Source: Anaerotignum neopropionicum (GTDB taxonomy: Bacteria > Bacillota > Clostridia > Lachnospirales > Anaerotignaceae). Taken from it: a stretch of 64,000 nt of DNA. The stretch is taken from contig NZ_LRVM01000001.1 in the NCBI RefSeq assembly GCF_001571775.1, positions 496,001 through 560,000 on the forward strand. Direction: 5' to 3'. Below are positions 26,704-34,998 of the stretch, one piece after another (positions within the stretch are counted from its first letter, which is position 1; each line of letters opens with the position of its first letter). The notes beneath the pieces were generated by a model that was given only the letters and a program-made list of their open reading frames with translations, did not search any database and was not told the DNA's origin. The translations under genes and the position numbers were made by a program.

Positions 26704-28089
26704 TTGAATAAATTGGTACATCAGTATAAATTAAACGGATATAACATTGTATTGGATACCTGCAGCGGCTCGGTTCATGCGGTGGACGAGGTTGCGTATG
26801 ATATCATCGAGCTGTATGAAAAAAGTGAGAAGGAAACGATTGTACGCACAGTTTTGACAAAATATGCAGATAGATCCGATGTAACGGAGGAAGAGATTTT
26901 GCTGTGCTTGGAGGATATTCAAGCCTTGGCAGATCAGGGCAGATTATTTACCAAGGATGAATATGAAAATCTTGCCATGGATTTCAAAAATAACAGCAGT
27001 GTGGTAAAGGCTCTTTGCCTTCATGTTGCCCATACTTGTAATTTAAATTGCAGTTATTGCTTTGCCAGTCAAGGAAAATATCAGGGAGAGCGTGCCTTGA
27101 TGACCTTTGAAGTTGGCAAGCAGGCTTTGGATTATTTGATTGCCCATTCGGGAAGCAGAGTGAACTTGGAGGTGGATTTTTTTGGTGGCGAACCCTTAAT
27201 GGATTGGGAGGTTGTCAAAAAATTGGTGGCTTATGCGAGAGAGCAGGAGCCTATTCATAATAAAAATTTTCGCTTTACCTTAACAACAAACGGGATGCTC
27301 ATTGATGATGATGTGATTGATTTTGCCAATAAGGAAATGCACAATGTAGTATTGTCCTTGGATGGCAGAAAGGAAATTCATGACCATTTGCGTAAAACCA
27401 TTACAGGTCAGGGCAGCTATGATACCATTTTGCCCAAGTTTAAGAGATTTGTGGAAAAAAGAGGTGGAAAAGATTATTATATGCGTGGAACCTTTACCCA
27501 TAATAATGTGGATTTCACAAATGATTTGTTCCATATGGCGGATATGGGCTTTACGGAATTGAGCATGGAGCCTGTTGTTTGCGATCCTTCCGACCCTTAT
27601 GCATTGACAGAGGAGGACTTGCCAAAGCTCTTTGAGCAGTATGAAATTTTGGCAAAGGAAATGCTTCGTCGTAAAAAAGCGGGCAATGGCTTTGAATTTT
27701 ATCATTATATATTGGATTTGGAAAATGGCCCTTGTGTATATAAAAGAATAACAGGCTGCGGCTCGGGAACGGAATATATGGCAGTAACTCCTTGGGGCGA
27801 GCTATTCCCCTGCCATCAGTTTGTTGGGGATAGCAAGTATAGCTTGGGGAACGTTTGGGACGGTGTAAAAAACACAGGAATTCAGGACGAATTTCGTCAT
27901 TGCAATGCTTACGCAAGAGAGGAATGCAGAGATTGCTGGGCAAAAATGTACTGTTCCGGCGGCTGTGCCGCAAATGCTTACCATGCTACAGGTAGTGTTC
28001 GTGGTGTATACGAATATGGCTGTAAGCTGTTTAAAAAGCGCATCGAATGTGCCATTATGATGAAGGTCGCGGAAAACTGTGAGGAATAA
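26704..28089 (+). CDS. scfB: SCIFF-peptide radical SAM thioether maturase, 461 aa
   Basis: Radical SAM/SPASM enzyme that forms thioether crosslinks on SCIFF. The N-terminal PqqD-like recognition domain (about 1-90) is followed by the radical SAM cluster motif CNLNCSYC (Cys 112, 116, 119). The C-terminal SPASM region is Cys-rich (CGSGTEYMAVTPWGELFPC; CRDCWAKMYCSGGC; a late Cys in EYGCKLF) and should hold two auxiliary 4Fe-4S clusters. Start is TTG at 26704, with GGAGTAGAAAGGA upstream; length agrees with the family. Directly followed, 5 bases on, by a decarboxylase-family gene. Confidence 0.95.
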   Translation: MNKLVHQYKLNGYNIVLDTCSGSVHAVDEVAYDIIELYEKSEKETIVRTVLTKYADRSDVTEEEILLCLEDIQALADQGRLFTKDEYENLAMDFKNNSSVVKALCLHVAHTCNLNCSYCFASQGKYQGERALMTFEVGKQALDYLIAHSGSRVNLEVDFFGGEPLMDWEVVKKLVAYAREQEPIHNKNFRFTLTTNGMLIDDDVIDFANKEMHNVVLSLDGRKEIHDHLRKTITGQGSYDTILPKFKRFVEKRGGKDYYMRGTFTHNNVDFTNDLFHMADMGFTELSMEPVVCDPSDPYALTEEDLPKLFEQYEILAKEMLRRKKAGNGFEFYHYILDLENGPCVYKRITGCGSGTEYMAVTPWGELFPCHQFVGDSKYSLGNVWDGVKNTGIQDEFRHCNAYAREECRDCWAKMYCSGGCAANAYHATGSVRGVYEYGCKLFKKRIECAIMMKVAENCEE

Positions 28090-28094
28090 AAGGG

Positions 28095-29432
28095 ATGGAT
28101 ACACCAATTTATGACTTTGTAAAAAAATATCAAGAAAAAGGGACTGTACGCCTGCATATGCCGGGGCATAAAGGCAGCCCTTTTTTGGGTTGCGAGGCTC
28201 TAGATATTACAGAGATCAAAGGTGCTGACGATTTGTATCATGCGCAAGGCATTATTCATAAAAGTGAGGAGAATGCAACCCATTTGTTTGGGGCAAGAAA
28301 AACCTTTTATGCCACGGGGGGTTCCTCTCAATGTATTGGGGCCATGGTGTATCTGACCATGCTCCATGGCAAAAAGGGACAGCCCATTTTGGCGGCAAGA
28401 AATGTCCATAAGGCTTTTTTGCATGCCTGTGCGCTGCTGGATTTAGATGTGAAGTGGGTTTATCCCCAGGGAGAGGCAACCCTTTGTAGCTGCCCTATTT
28501 CCCCCAAACAGCTGGAGCATATTTTGCGGTCAATGGAGGTTTTGCCCTTTGCCTTTTATATTACCTCCCCTGATTATTTGGGAGGAATGGCAGATATTCA
28601 GGGGCTTTCAGCGGTTTGCAGAAAATTTGGCATTCCTCTTTTGGTGGATAACGCCCACGGTGCATATTTGCGTTTTTTGCCCGAATCCTTACATCCAATG
28701 GATTTGGGGGCGGATTTATGCTGCGATTCTGCCCATAAAACCCTTCCTGTGTTAACGGGAGGGGCATATTTGCACGTGGGAACGAAAGCTTTGGCTTCCT
28801 TTGAAGAGGACGGGAAAAATGCCTTGGCATTGTTTGGATCTACAAGTCCTTCCTATCTCATCTTGCAATCCTTAGATTTATGTAACCGCATTTTGGCGGA
28901 AGGGTATGGGGATAAAATTCATCATTGCGTCAAGCGGATAGCGCAGTTGGCGGAGGGGTTAAGGGATATGGGCTATTCCTTACAGCATTTTGAGCCGTTG
29001 AAACTGGTGTTAGAGGGCGAAAAGATGGGCATTACAGGGTATGAGCTTGGGGAATTTTTACGTGAAAATGAGATTGAGCCGGAATTTTCCGATGCAGACC
29101 ATCTTGTTTTGATGTTCACACCTGAAACAACGGAAGAGGATTTTGAAAAAATTGAGAAGGCTCTTCCCCCTATGATTGCAAAGGCGGGCAATGGGCCAAA
29201 AACAGCAATCTCCTCTCGGGGAGAACGGGTGATGTCTATTAGAGAGGCCGTGTTTGCAAAGGGGTGTACTGTTTTGGCGGAGCAAGCCTTGGGGCGAATT
29301 TGCGCAGCATCTGCGGTATCCTGCCCGCCTGCCATACCCATTGCCGTCAGTGGAGAGCGGATTACGGAGGAAATGATAAGGCTGTTTTTGCTTTATGGAA
29401 TAGAGGAAATTCAAGTTGTTTTGGAGAGTTAG
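28095..29432 (+). CDS. Orn/Lys/Arg decarboxylase-family PLP enzyme, 445 aa
   Basis: Fold type I PLP enzyme of the ornithine/lysine/arginine decarboxylase major domain. Signatures are LHMPGHKGSPF (about residues 20-30), TGGSSQC, the Asp/His region LLVDNAHGAYLRF and the PLP lysine in DSAHKTLPVLTGGAYLH (about residue 217). It is the short YaaO-like form, without the N-terminal wing domain of the large inducible decarboxylases. The start lies 5 bases after the SCIFF maturase stop, so it is co-transcribed. Such genes commonly sit near tmk and DNA polymerase subunits in Firmicutes; their in vivo substrate is often unproven. Confidence 0.85.
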   Translation: MDTPIYDFVKKYQEKGTVRLHMPGHKGSPFLGCEALDITEIKGADDLYHAQGIIHKSEENATHLFGARKTFYATGGSSQCIGAMVYLTMLHGKKGQPILAARNVHKAFLHACALLDLDVKWVYPQGEATLCSCPISPKQLEHILRSMEVLPFAFYITSPDYLGGMADIQGLSAVCRKFGIPLLVDNAHGAYLRFLPESLHPMDLGADLCCDSAHKTLPVLTGGAYLHVGTKALASFEEDGKNALALFGSTSPSYLILQSLDLCNRILAEGYGDKIHHCVKRIAQLAEGLRDMGYSLQHFEPLKLVLEGEKMGITGYELGEFLRENEIEPEFSDADHLVLMFTPETTEEDFEKIEKALPPMIAKAGNGPKTAISSRGERVMSIREAVFAKGCTVLAEQALGRICAASAVSCPPAIPIAVSGERITEEMIRLFLLYGIEEIQVVLES

Positions 29433-29648
29433 AGCAACACTGATTTATGTCATAGGCACATGTGATTGGAAATTATTTTTTTTGGTTTTATCAAAAGTCC
29501 GGCAATTGCGGTGCTTGCTGGGCTTTTACTGAAAATGAAAAAAGTTTTCTCCGCGATCTGCAAATTTTCTATGTTAATTCGTTTTTTAGTAAGTAGCTAT
29601 AGGTGCTGTTTTGCGTAAGGTTGGCTAATGTCGGTGAGGTGAGCAGGT

Positions 29649-30428
29649 ATGGGTGCAGATATAATCATTTCCGTTCCAAGCTTTATCATGTTAATGGTGG
29701 CTTGTTTTTTTGCCGGTTTTTTGGATTCCATTGCTGGTGGCGGAGGATTGATTTCTTTGCCAGCCTATACGCTGACGGGAATGCCTATGCATTATGTTTA
29801 TGGATGTAACAAATTTTCTGCCGTCTGCGGAACAACCATAGCCACACTGCGATTTTGGAAGCATAAGATGCTGGATATTCAAGTGGGTATTTTAGCGGCA
29901 ATGGGGGCTTTTGTGACATCAGCTTTGGCAGCCAAGGTAGTAATTTACTTAAACGACAGTACCTTAAAAACCTTGATGCTGATTGTTTTGCCCATTGCGG
30001 GGGTAGTTACGGTGCTCAATAAAAATATGGGGAATGAAAATCATGCCGATACCTATTCTATGAAAAAAAAGACCGTTCTGGCGTTGTTGATTGGCGGATT
30101 GATTGGGTTTTATGATGGGGTGGCAGGCCCGGGGACGGGAACGTTCGCTTTAATGGCTTTTTGTTTTATAATGAAATATGATTTGCGTACTGCTTCGGGC
30201 AATGCAAAATGCTTGAATTTGGCATCTAATTATGCGGCTTTGGCGGTATTTTTATTGGAAGGAACGGTAGACTTTAAAATTGCAATTCCGGCAGCGGTTT
30301 TTGGCGTTGTAGGAAATTTTATTGGATCGGGGTTTGCCATAATAAAGGGTGCGAAAGCCATTAAATTAATGTTAAATGTTGTAATTGTATTATTATTTAT
30401 TAAAATGGGTGCAGATTTTTTATTGTAA
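29649..30428 (+). CDS. TSUP-family (TauE/SafE) membrane transporter, 259 aa
   Basis: Membrane protein with about eight hydrophobic segments and the two TSUP repeats, each beginning with a Gly-rich motif: FFAGFLDSIAGGGGLISLPA (about residues 19-38) and GGLIGFYDGVAGPGTG (about 150-165). Members export or import sulfite, sulfoacetate or similar organosulfur anions. GAGGTGAGCAGG precedes the start. It is a single-gene unit ended by a hairpin. Substrate not predictable. Confidence 0.88.
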   Translation: MGADIIISVPSFIMLMVACFFAGFLDSIAGGGGLISLPAYTLTGMPMHYVYGCNKFSAVCGTTIATLRFWKHKMLDIQVGILAAMGAFVTSALAAKVVIYLNDSTLKTLMLIVLPIAGVVTVLNKNMGNENHADTYSMKKKTVLALLIGGLIGFYDGVAGPGTGTFALMAFCFIMKYDLRTASGNAKCLNLASNYAALAVFLLEGTVDFKIAIPAAVFGVVGNFIGSGFAIIKGAKAIKLMLNVVIVLLFIKMGADFLL

Positions 30429-30435
30429 TATAAAA

Positions 30436-30475
30436 GGACGTCAACACGGCATCAATGTTGGCGGCCATTTTTATT
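30436..30475 (+). terminator. Terminator of the TSUP gene
   Basis: GGACGTCAACA pairs with TGTTGGCGGCC (one mismatch, one G-U), followed by ATTTTTATTT. It also lies at the end of the convergent GNAT gene. Confidence 0.75.
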
Positions 30476-30480
30476 TCCAT

Positions 30481-30975
30481 TTATATGTTTTTTTGCATCA
30501 GTACAACACCAAACTTGCGGCCCAATTTTTCTCCGATATTTTTCAGCTCGCCCACTTGCACAAACCCGTTCTTTTTATGGAATTGGATGCTGGCCTCGTT
30601 TTCTGAGGATATTTCCGCAAGCAAGTGCTGCACACCAAGGTCTTTCCCCTCTTTTTCCAGCAAAGCAAGGCATTTTGCGCCAATTCCCTTTGCCGTATAA
30701 TCGGCGGCAATAAAATAGGAAACATCGACAGTTGTCTGAAAGGTGGAGAAGGGGTGAAAAGGACTCAAAGTGCAAAAGCCTATGGTTTGCTTGGTTTCCG
30801 TATCAACTATCCCATAGGCACATAAGCCCTCTGATCTTTTTATTAGCATAGAATAAAACTGTTCGGGCAGGGGAGCGGGCGGAAATGCCGCAGTGCTTGT
30901 GGTAATGTAGTAGTTAAAAATCTCCATAACCGATTTTTGATGCTCCGTTCCAAGCTTTTCAAAAACAATATTCAT
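30481..30975 (-). CDS. GNAT-family N-acetyltransferase (phosphinothricin acetyltransferase-like), 164 aa
   Basis: Cytoplasmic acetyl-CoA-dependent acetyltransferase. It has the IFNYYITTSTAAF N-terminal signature of the Pat/YncA group, a conserved VDVSYFIAADYTAKGIGAKC stretch (motif A, CoA pyrophosphate binding) and ASIQFHKKNGF (motif B). The start at 30975 has GGAGGTG 9 bases upstream; the in-frame extension to 31074 is not supported. Amino-group substrates such as methionine sulfoximine or phosphinothricin are possible. Confidence 0.85.
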   Translation of the reverse strand: MNIVFEKLGTEHQKSVMEIFNYYITTSTAAFPPAPLPEQFYSMLIKRSEGLCAYGIVDTETKQTIGFCTLSPFHPFSTFQTTVDVSYFIAADYTAKGIGAKCLALLEKEGKDLGVQHLLAEISSENEASIQFHKKNGFVQVGELKNIGEKLGRKFGVVLMQKNI

Positions 30976-31036
30976 GATATACACCTCCTGAAAGTAATGA
31001 TAAACCAATTTATAGAATAACACAACATGACAACCG

Positions 31037-31087
31037 TAAAAAGAGGGAAGAATTGTATTGTTTACAAAATACAATTCTTCCCTCTTT
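31037..31087 (-). terminator. Perfect 20-bp terminator stem
   Basis: AAAGAGGGAAGAATTGTATT (31040-31059) is the exact reverse complement of 31068-31087, with an 8-base loop and TTTTT at the minus-strand 3' side. It ends the 31137-31580 gene. Confidence 0.88.
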
Positions 31088-31136
31088 GCCGTTTCAATGT
31101 CCTTGAAAATCCACGCTCTGTTTTATCCAACAATTC

Positions 31137-31580
31137 TTATAGAATATGTTCAATAATATAAAGTTTTTTTGTATCTGGAACAAATATAAAGAATATTCTT
31201 GAGGAATCTGTTGCTGTTGTTGCATTGTATTGATAGTCCCTTTGAAAATCAGGAATATATTCCGCGGGAATTTGGAGGGAATTAAGAATCTCCATTACGT
31301 TTGATTCCATGTCTGTATTTTTACCGCTCATCAAATTTAGAGACGAAAGGAGATCACTACTGTTTTTGTATTGAAAGATATGGTATCTCTCACCATCACC
31401 GTGAAAGCTTGCGCCGCTATCGATAGAGTATATTTCGTCATAATTTTTTGAAATATCAATGGACCAATTTAATTGGATGATATCAGCATAGGAGCTTCTG
31501 GGTATTTGATACAGAAATGCATCTTTTGCAATAAAGCCCATTAAAATAATGCCGATTATTATAAACATTTTTTTGGCCAT
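31137..31580 (-). CDS. Hypothetical single-helix membrane protein, 147 aa
   Basis: Not recognised. A hydrophobic N-terminal segment (about residues 4-17, MFIIIGIILMGFIA) is a signal anchor or uncleaved signal, followed by a soluble domain of about 120 residues with many aromatic and acidic residues and no cysteine. AAGGGG lies 5 bases before the ATG. It is a single-gene unit with a perfect terminator. No functional link to the neighbouring GNAT or Lsr genes can be inferred. Confidence 0.7.
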   Translation of the reverse strand: MAKKMFIIIGIILMGFIAKDAFLYQIPRSSYADIIQLNWSIDISKNYDEIYSIDSGASFHGDGERYHIFQYKNSSDLLSSLNLMSGKNTDMESNVMEILNSLQIPAEYIPDFQRDYQYNATTATDSSRIFFIFVPDTKKLYIIEHIL

Positions 31581-31669
31581 TATTTCCCCTTCTCGTTTTC
31601 ACCCATTTACTAAATAGATATACCGCTGATTGAATTATCAGCTTTTAAATGAATGAAAGGATTTTGAAA

Positions 31670-32008
31670 TTAGTCCGTTTCCACCTTGTCGGATTCCTGA
31701 TAGGGGGCAAGGGTTGCTACCAATTTTGCTGTTTTGTCGGAATTATTGATTAGATAATGCTTTTCTGTAGGCTCCACATGAATAAATTGACCTTGTGTCA
31801 GGGTGAATTTTTTCTCATCCACAAAAATATCAATTTCGCCCTCCATAACATAAAAGTTTTCCTCCATGATGTTGTGATAGTGGGCCTTAAAATCACAGCC
31901 AGGAGGGAACTGAACAATTGCAAAATTCATGCGAGGGCCTTTCATCAAATATTTGGGGCCGTTATCTCCATTGCGATACTCTAAATTCTTTTCATCTATA
32001 ATATACAT
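31670..32008 (-). CDS. Small single-domain cupin, 112 aa, in the Lsr locus
   Basis: Cupin_2-fold protein. Motif 1 is about residues 47-66 (FKAHYHNIMEENFYVMEGEI; metal ligands His, His and Glu) and motif 2 about 82-95 (GQFIHVEPTEKHYL; His). All four cupin metal ligands appear present. AGGAG precedes the start at 32008. It lies 17 bases after lsrK and is therefore in the lsrRK transcript. Canonical loci have LsrG, an isomerase of phospho-AI-2, at an equivalent functional position, and none is found here. The cupin may replace LsrG as isomerase or degradative enzyme; this is inference from position. Confidence 0.8.
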   Translation of the reverse strand: MYIIDEKNLEYRNGDNGPKYLMKGPRMNFAIVQFPPGCDFKAHYHNIMEENFYVMEGEIDIFVDEKKFTLTQGQFIHVEPTEKHYLINNSDKTAKLVATLAPYQESDKVETD

Positions 32009-32025
32009 AGCTGTTCTCCTTTCTA

Positions 32026-33588
32026 TTATAAGCCGGGAGCTGCCCACATAGGGGTGGTAAGCTTTTGATTCGTTAGCTCCAGACTGTCTTTGTATATGTT
32101 TCGCCAGTTTATGTAAATTTCGCTGTATATTTTGTGGTTTTCCATGTTTGGCTGATACTCTGCATCCCACCGCACCAATTCCTTGGCTGTGTCGGAGAGG
32201 TTATGATAGATCCCAACGCCGATACCTGCGGTAATTGCCGCACCCAATGCCGTTGCTTCTTTTACCTTTGGAACCTTTACGGGGATGCCCAGGACGTCGG
32301 AGAGAATTTGGCACCAAATTGGACTTTTTGATGCACCGCTGGCAAAAATCACGGAATCAAGGCGTTTGCCTGTTAATTCGGAAACCAGCTCCACATTTCC
32401 TTTGGTTACAAGGGCGGCATTTTCCATCAAAGCCCGATAGAAGGTGTATTTATTGAACTTATCAGGATTGATAGAAAAATTGATAAAGGAGGGTGCGGCG
32501 TGTTTCCAATGAATGAAGTCCATCACATCGGAAAAAGTACATAGCATGCCATAACAGCCAGGTGGAATTTTGGCGGCTTCCGCGTTCATAAGGTTATAGG
32601 GGTCAACGTCTGTTTTTTCCGCTTCCGCCTTTTCCCATTGACAGAAAGCATCCCGATACCATCGCATAATCAATCCGGGATAGAATGCCAAAGCTTCATA
32701 TTGCCAAAGGCCGGGCACTGCATGACAGTTTACCCGTACTCTGCAAGCGGGGTCTGTTTTTGCTTCATCCGTATTGAATTCAAATTGCCAAAAGCTGCCG
32801 CCAAAAATCGCCCCTTGATTTGGCTCGACTAAGCCAACCCCTACGCATCCAAGCTGGGCATCGCCGCCGCCTGTGACTACGGGAGTTCCTTCCGCCAGAC
32901 CGGTCCTGGCTGCACATTCCCTAGAAACTTCCCCAATGACAGTACCACTTTCGTAAACGGGAGGAAAAATATCCGATTTTAAGCCGCATTTTTCCGCTAT
33001 CTCCGGAAGCCAATCTCTTTTGGAAAGATCAAAAATGCCTGTTGTGCATCCGTTGGAGGGCTCGGCGGTTAATAAACCGGTAAGCTTTGCAATCAGCCAA
33101 TCATTAAACATAGTGACTGTCTTGGTTTTTTCATAAATTTCTGGGAGATGATTTTTTACCCAAAGTATTCTGGGAAGAGCGCCAAGGGCGAAGGTTTGCC
33201 CTGACGGAAGATAGATTTCATTTTCCAATCCCTGAGAAATTTTTTGCAGCTGAATTACTTCGTCTGTGGAACGGGCATCCACGTTGGCACATGCCCAAAT
33301 TTCTTTGCCGCCTTCATCATAAAGCACAATGCCCTCTCGCATGCTTGTGGTTGCGATTGCCGCAATCTCTGTAGGATTGATGCCGCTTTCCCTAAGTACT
33401 TCACGGACGCACTGCGCAGCAAGCCCCCAATTGTGCGTCCAGTCAAAATCCATGGAACCTGGGTAGCGAGGATCCTCTTTGTGCGCCCATTCCTGTTGGG
33501 CAACACAAAGCTGTTTCCCATCCGTATCGAAGATGACTGCCCTTACACTTCCGGTACCGGCGTCAATTGCCATTAAGTATTGAGCCAT
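32026..33588 (-). CDS. lsrK: Autoinducer-2 kinase LsrK, 520 aa
   Basis: FGGY-family kinase that phosphorylates imported AI-2 (DPD form), trapping it and producing the LsrR inducer. The sequence follows enteric LsrK closely from end to end: MAIDAGTGSVRAVIFD at the N terminus (phosphate-binding), SMREGIVLYDEGGKEIWACA, TGGGDAQLGCVGVG, RVNCHAVPGLWQYEALAF, HAAPSFINFSINPDK and the C terminus LTTPMWAAPGL. Length matches. It follows lsrR by 83 bases in the same direction and precedes the cupin gene. Confidence 0.96.
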   Translation of the reverse strand: MAQYLMAIDAGTGSVRAVIFDTDGKQLCVAQQEWAHKEDPRYPGSMDFDWTHNWGLAAQCVREVLRESGINPTEIAAIATTSMREGIVLYDEGGKEIWACANVDARSTDEVIQLQKISQGLENEIYLPSGQTFALGALPRILWVKNHLPEIYEKTKTVTMFNDWLIAKLTGLLTAEPSNGCTTGIFDLSKRDWLPEIAEKCGLKSDIFPPVYESGTVIGEVSRECAARTGLAEGTPVVTGGGDAQLGCVGVGLVEPNQGAIFGGSFWQFEFNTDEAKTDPACRVRVNCHAVPGLWQYEALAFYPGLIMRWYRDAFCQWEKAEAEKTDVDPYNLMNAEAAKIPPGCYGMLCTFSDVMDFIHWKHAAPSFINFSINPDKFNKYTFYRALMENAALVTKGNVELVSELTGKRLDSVIFASGASKSPIWCQILSDVLGIPVKVPKVKEATALGAAITAGIGVGIYHNLSDTAKELVRWDAEYQPNMENHKIYSEIYINWRNIYKDSLELTNQKLTTPMWAAPGL

Positions 33589-33671
33589 ATGATTCCTCCT
33601 TTAAATATACTTCAATATTTGAAATGCATATAAAATCATACTGCAATATTTTGATTTAACGATGGAGGGTT

Positions 33672-34583
33672 CTATATCTCCAAGATGGCCTTAGCGGTTT
33701 CTTCATCTGTAATCAGAATGTTGATACAGCCGGTTTTTAAAACACCTGCAATTGCTTCTGCCTTTTCAATACCGCCTGCCACTGCAATCACATTAGGGAA
33801 GGAAGCCAGAACATGGGGAGGGGTGCTGACAAGGCGGTCGTTAATCGTACCATTTAATACGTTGCCGTCCTTATCCACAAAGTATCCCAAAACATCACCC
33901 ACGGCGCTTTCCGCCTGAAGTCTAAGCAAATCGTTGGCGGTCATGTTGCCTTCCTTGACGACAGTAGCCTTTTCTGTTACGCCGCCGATGCCCACAATGG
34001 TATAGCCCGCAAGGCTGGAAAGCTTCAAGACGTCCTTCACAGAAGGCTCTTCTTTCATTGCACAAGCCATCTGGGGGGTTGAAGCAATAAACGGGGTTGG
34101 AACAATATACAATACCGCATGGGGAGCCTCGCTGTTGGAGGGGACGTTGTAATGTTTAACGCCTCCTGTAAGGGAAACAAAGGACACTCGGGCTTCCTCG
34201 GGCAGTTCCAGATTGCGCAGCGTACGGGACATGGTATCGCCGAAGCCTACATTAACAAAATCTCCGTCAGTCAGATGGTCGCTCAGATACATGGCGGCGG
34301 CATGGGCTACGGTTTCGTTAATATTATTGGAAATGGAAGGAACCAGAATGATTTCTTGCAAGGCATAGCGTTCCTTTAACTGCATGGTGATTTCTGTTTG
34401 CTGGTATGCGTCTGTTCTGATTTTAAATTGAATCAGTTTTTTCTCTCTGCCCTTTTCTAAAAGCTTAATCACACGCATGCGGGAAATTCCCAGGTGATCT
34501 GCAATGGCCTGTTGTGTCATGTTTTCGATATAATAACACCAGACTGCTTTTATAATTAAAGAATGTTCATAATCCATGTTCAT
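33672..34583 (-). CDS. lsrR: LsrR, SorC-family repressor of AI-2 genes, 303 aa
   Basis: Transcriptional repressor with an N-terminal helix-turn-helix (about residues 20-60; MTQQAIADHLGISRMRVIKL) and a C-terminal SorC sugar-phosphate-binding domain (VNVGFGDTMSRTLRNL; VSTPPHVLASFPNVIAVAGG; a late K/T-rich loop in ETAKAIL). Phospho-AI-2 binding relieves repression. AAGGGG precedes the ATG. It is divergent from lsrA across a 415-base regulatory region, as in enteric bacteria, and heads the lsrR-lsrK-cupin unit. Confidence 0.94.
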   Translation of the reverse strand: MNMDYEHSLIIKAVWCYYIENMTQQAIADHLGISRMRVIKLLEKGREKKLIQFKIRTDAYQQTEITMQLKERYALQEIILVPSISNNINETVAHAAAMYLSDHLTDGDFVNVGFGDTMSRTLRNLELPEEARVSFVSLTGGVKHYNVPSNSEAPHAVLYIVPTPFIASTPQMACAMKEEPSVKDVLKLSSLAGYTIVGIGGVTEKATVVKEGNMTANDLLRLQAESAVGDVLGYFVDKDGNVLNGTINDRLVSTPPHVLASFPNVIAVAGGIEKAEAIAGVLKTGCINILITDEETAKAILEI

Positions 34584-34902
34584 TGTAATACCCCTTCGCT
34601 TCTGCTTTTTCTTTACTTTAATAGACTACTTCAAATGTCCCAGGGAATCAAGACAGACGGCAAAAAAATTTTTACAAAAGATAAACAAATGTTTTGCAGT
34701 TGATATTTTGTTTTAATTTGTTTCCATTATATAGCGAAAAAACAGACGTGTCAATCTCTTTCTTTTTTTGCGGGAATTTATTAAAATACGAAAATATTGA
34801 TGAAAACAGAGCGAAAAAGTCGGATTTGATGGTATTTTTTTATATAGAAAAGAAAAGTGGATGCTGGAAACGAGAAAAAAATATATTTTTGCACATCAAT
34901 TG

Positions 34903-34931
34903 TTGACAAACTGAACAAAAAGCCTTATGAT
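34903..34931 (+). promoter_or_regulatory. Promoter of lsrACD
   Basis: TTGACA (34903-34908), 17 bases, TATGAT (34926-34931), 68 bases upstream of the lsrA start codon. Confidence 0.75.
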
Positions 34932-34940
34932 AAAACAAAA
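34927..34940 (+). promoter_or_regulatory. Motif shared by lsrA and lsrF upstream regions (candidate LsrR site)
   Basis: ATGATAAAACAAAA here is identical to 40169-40182 upstream of lsrF; both are followed within 7-13 bases by ACTTATGT. It overlaps the lsrA -10 box and start of transcription. Confidence 0.45.
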
Positions 34941-34998
34941 GATTGAATCAATAACTTATGTATAAATTGAAGCGATTTTGTCAAATGGAGGATTCATT

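Larger units (their letters stand above)
34584..34998. promoter_or_regulatory. Divergent lsrR/lsrA control region
   Basis: Gene-free interval of 415 bases, AT-rich. It holds the lsrA promoter at 34903-34931 and, overlapping its -10 box, a 14-base motif shared with the lsrF upstream region. I see no second strong promoter for lsrR on the minus strand. Confidence 0.55.
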
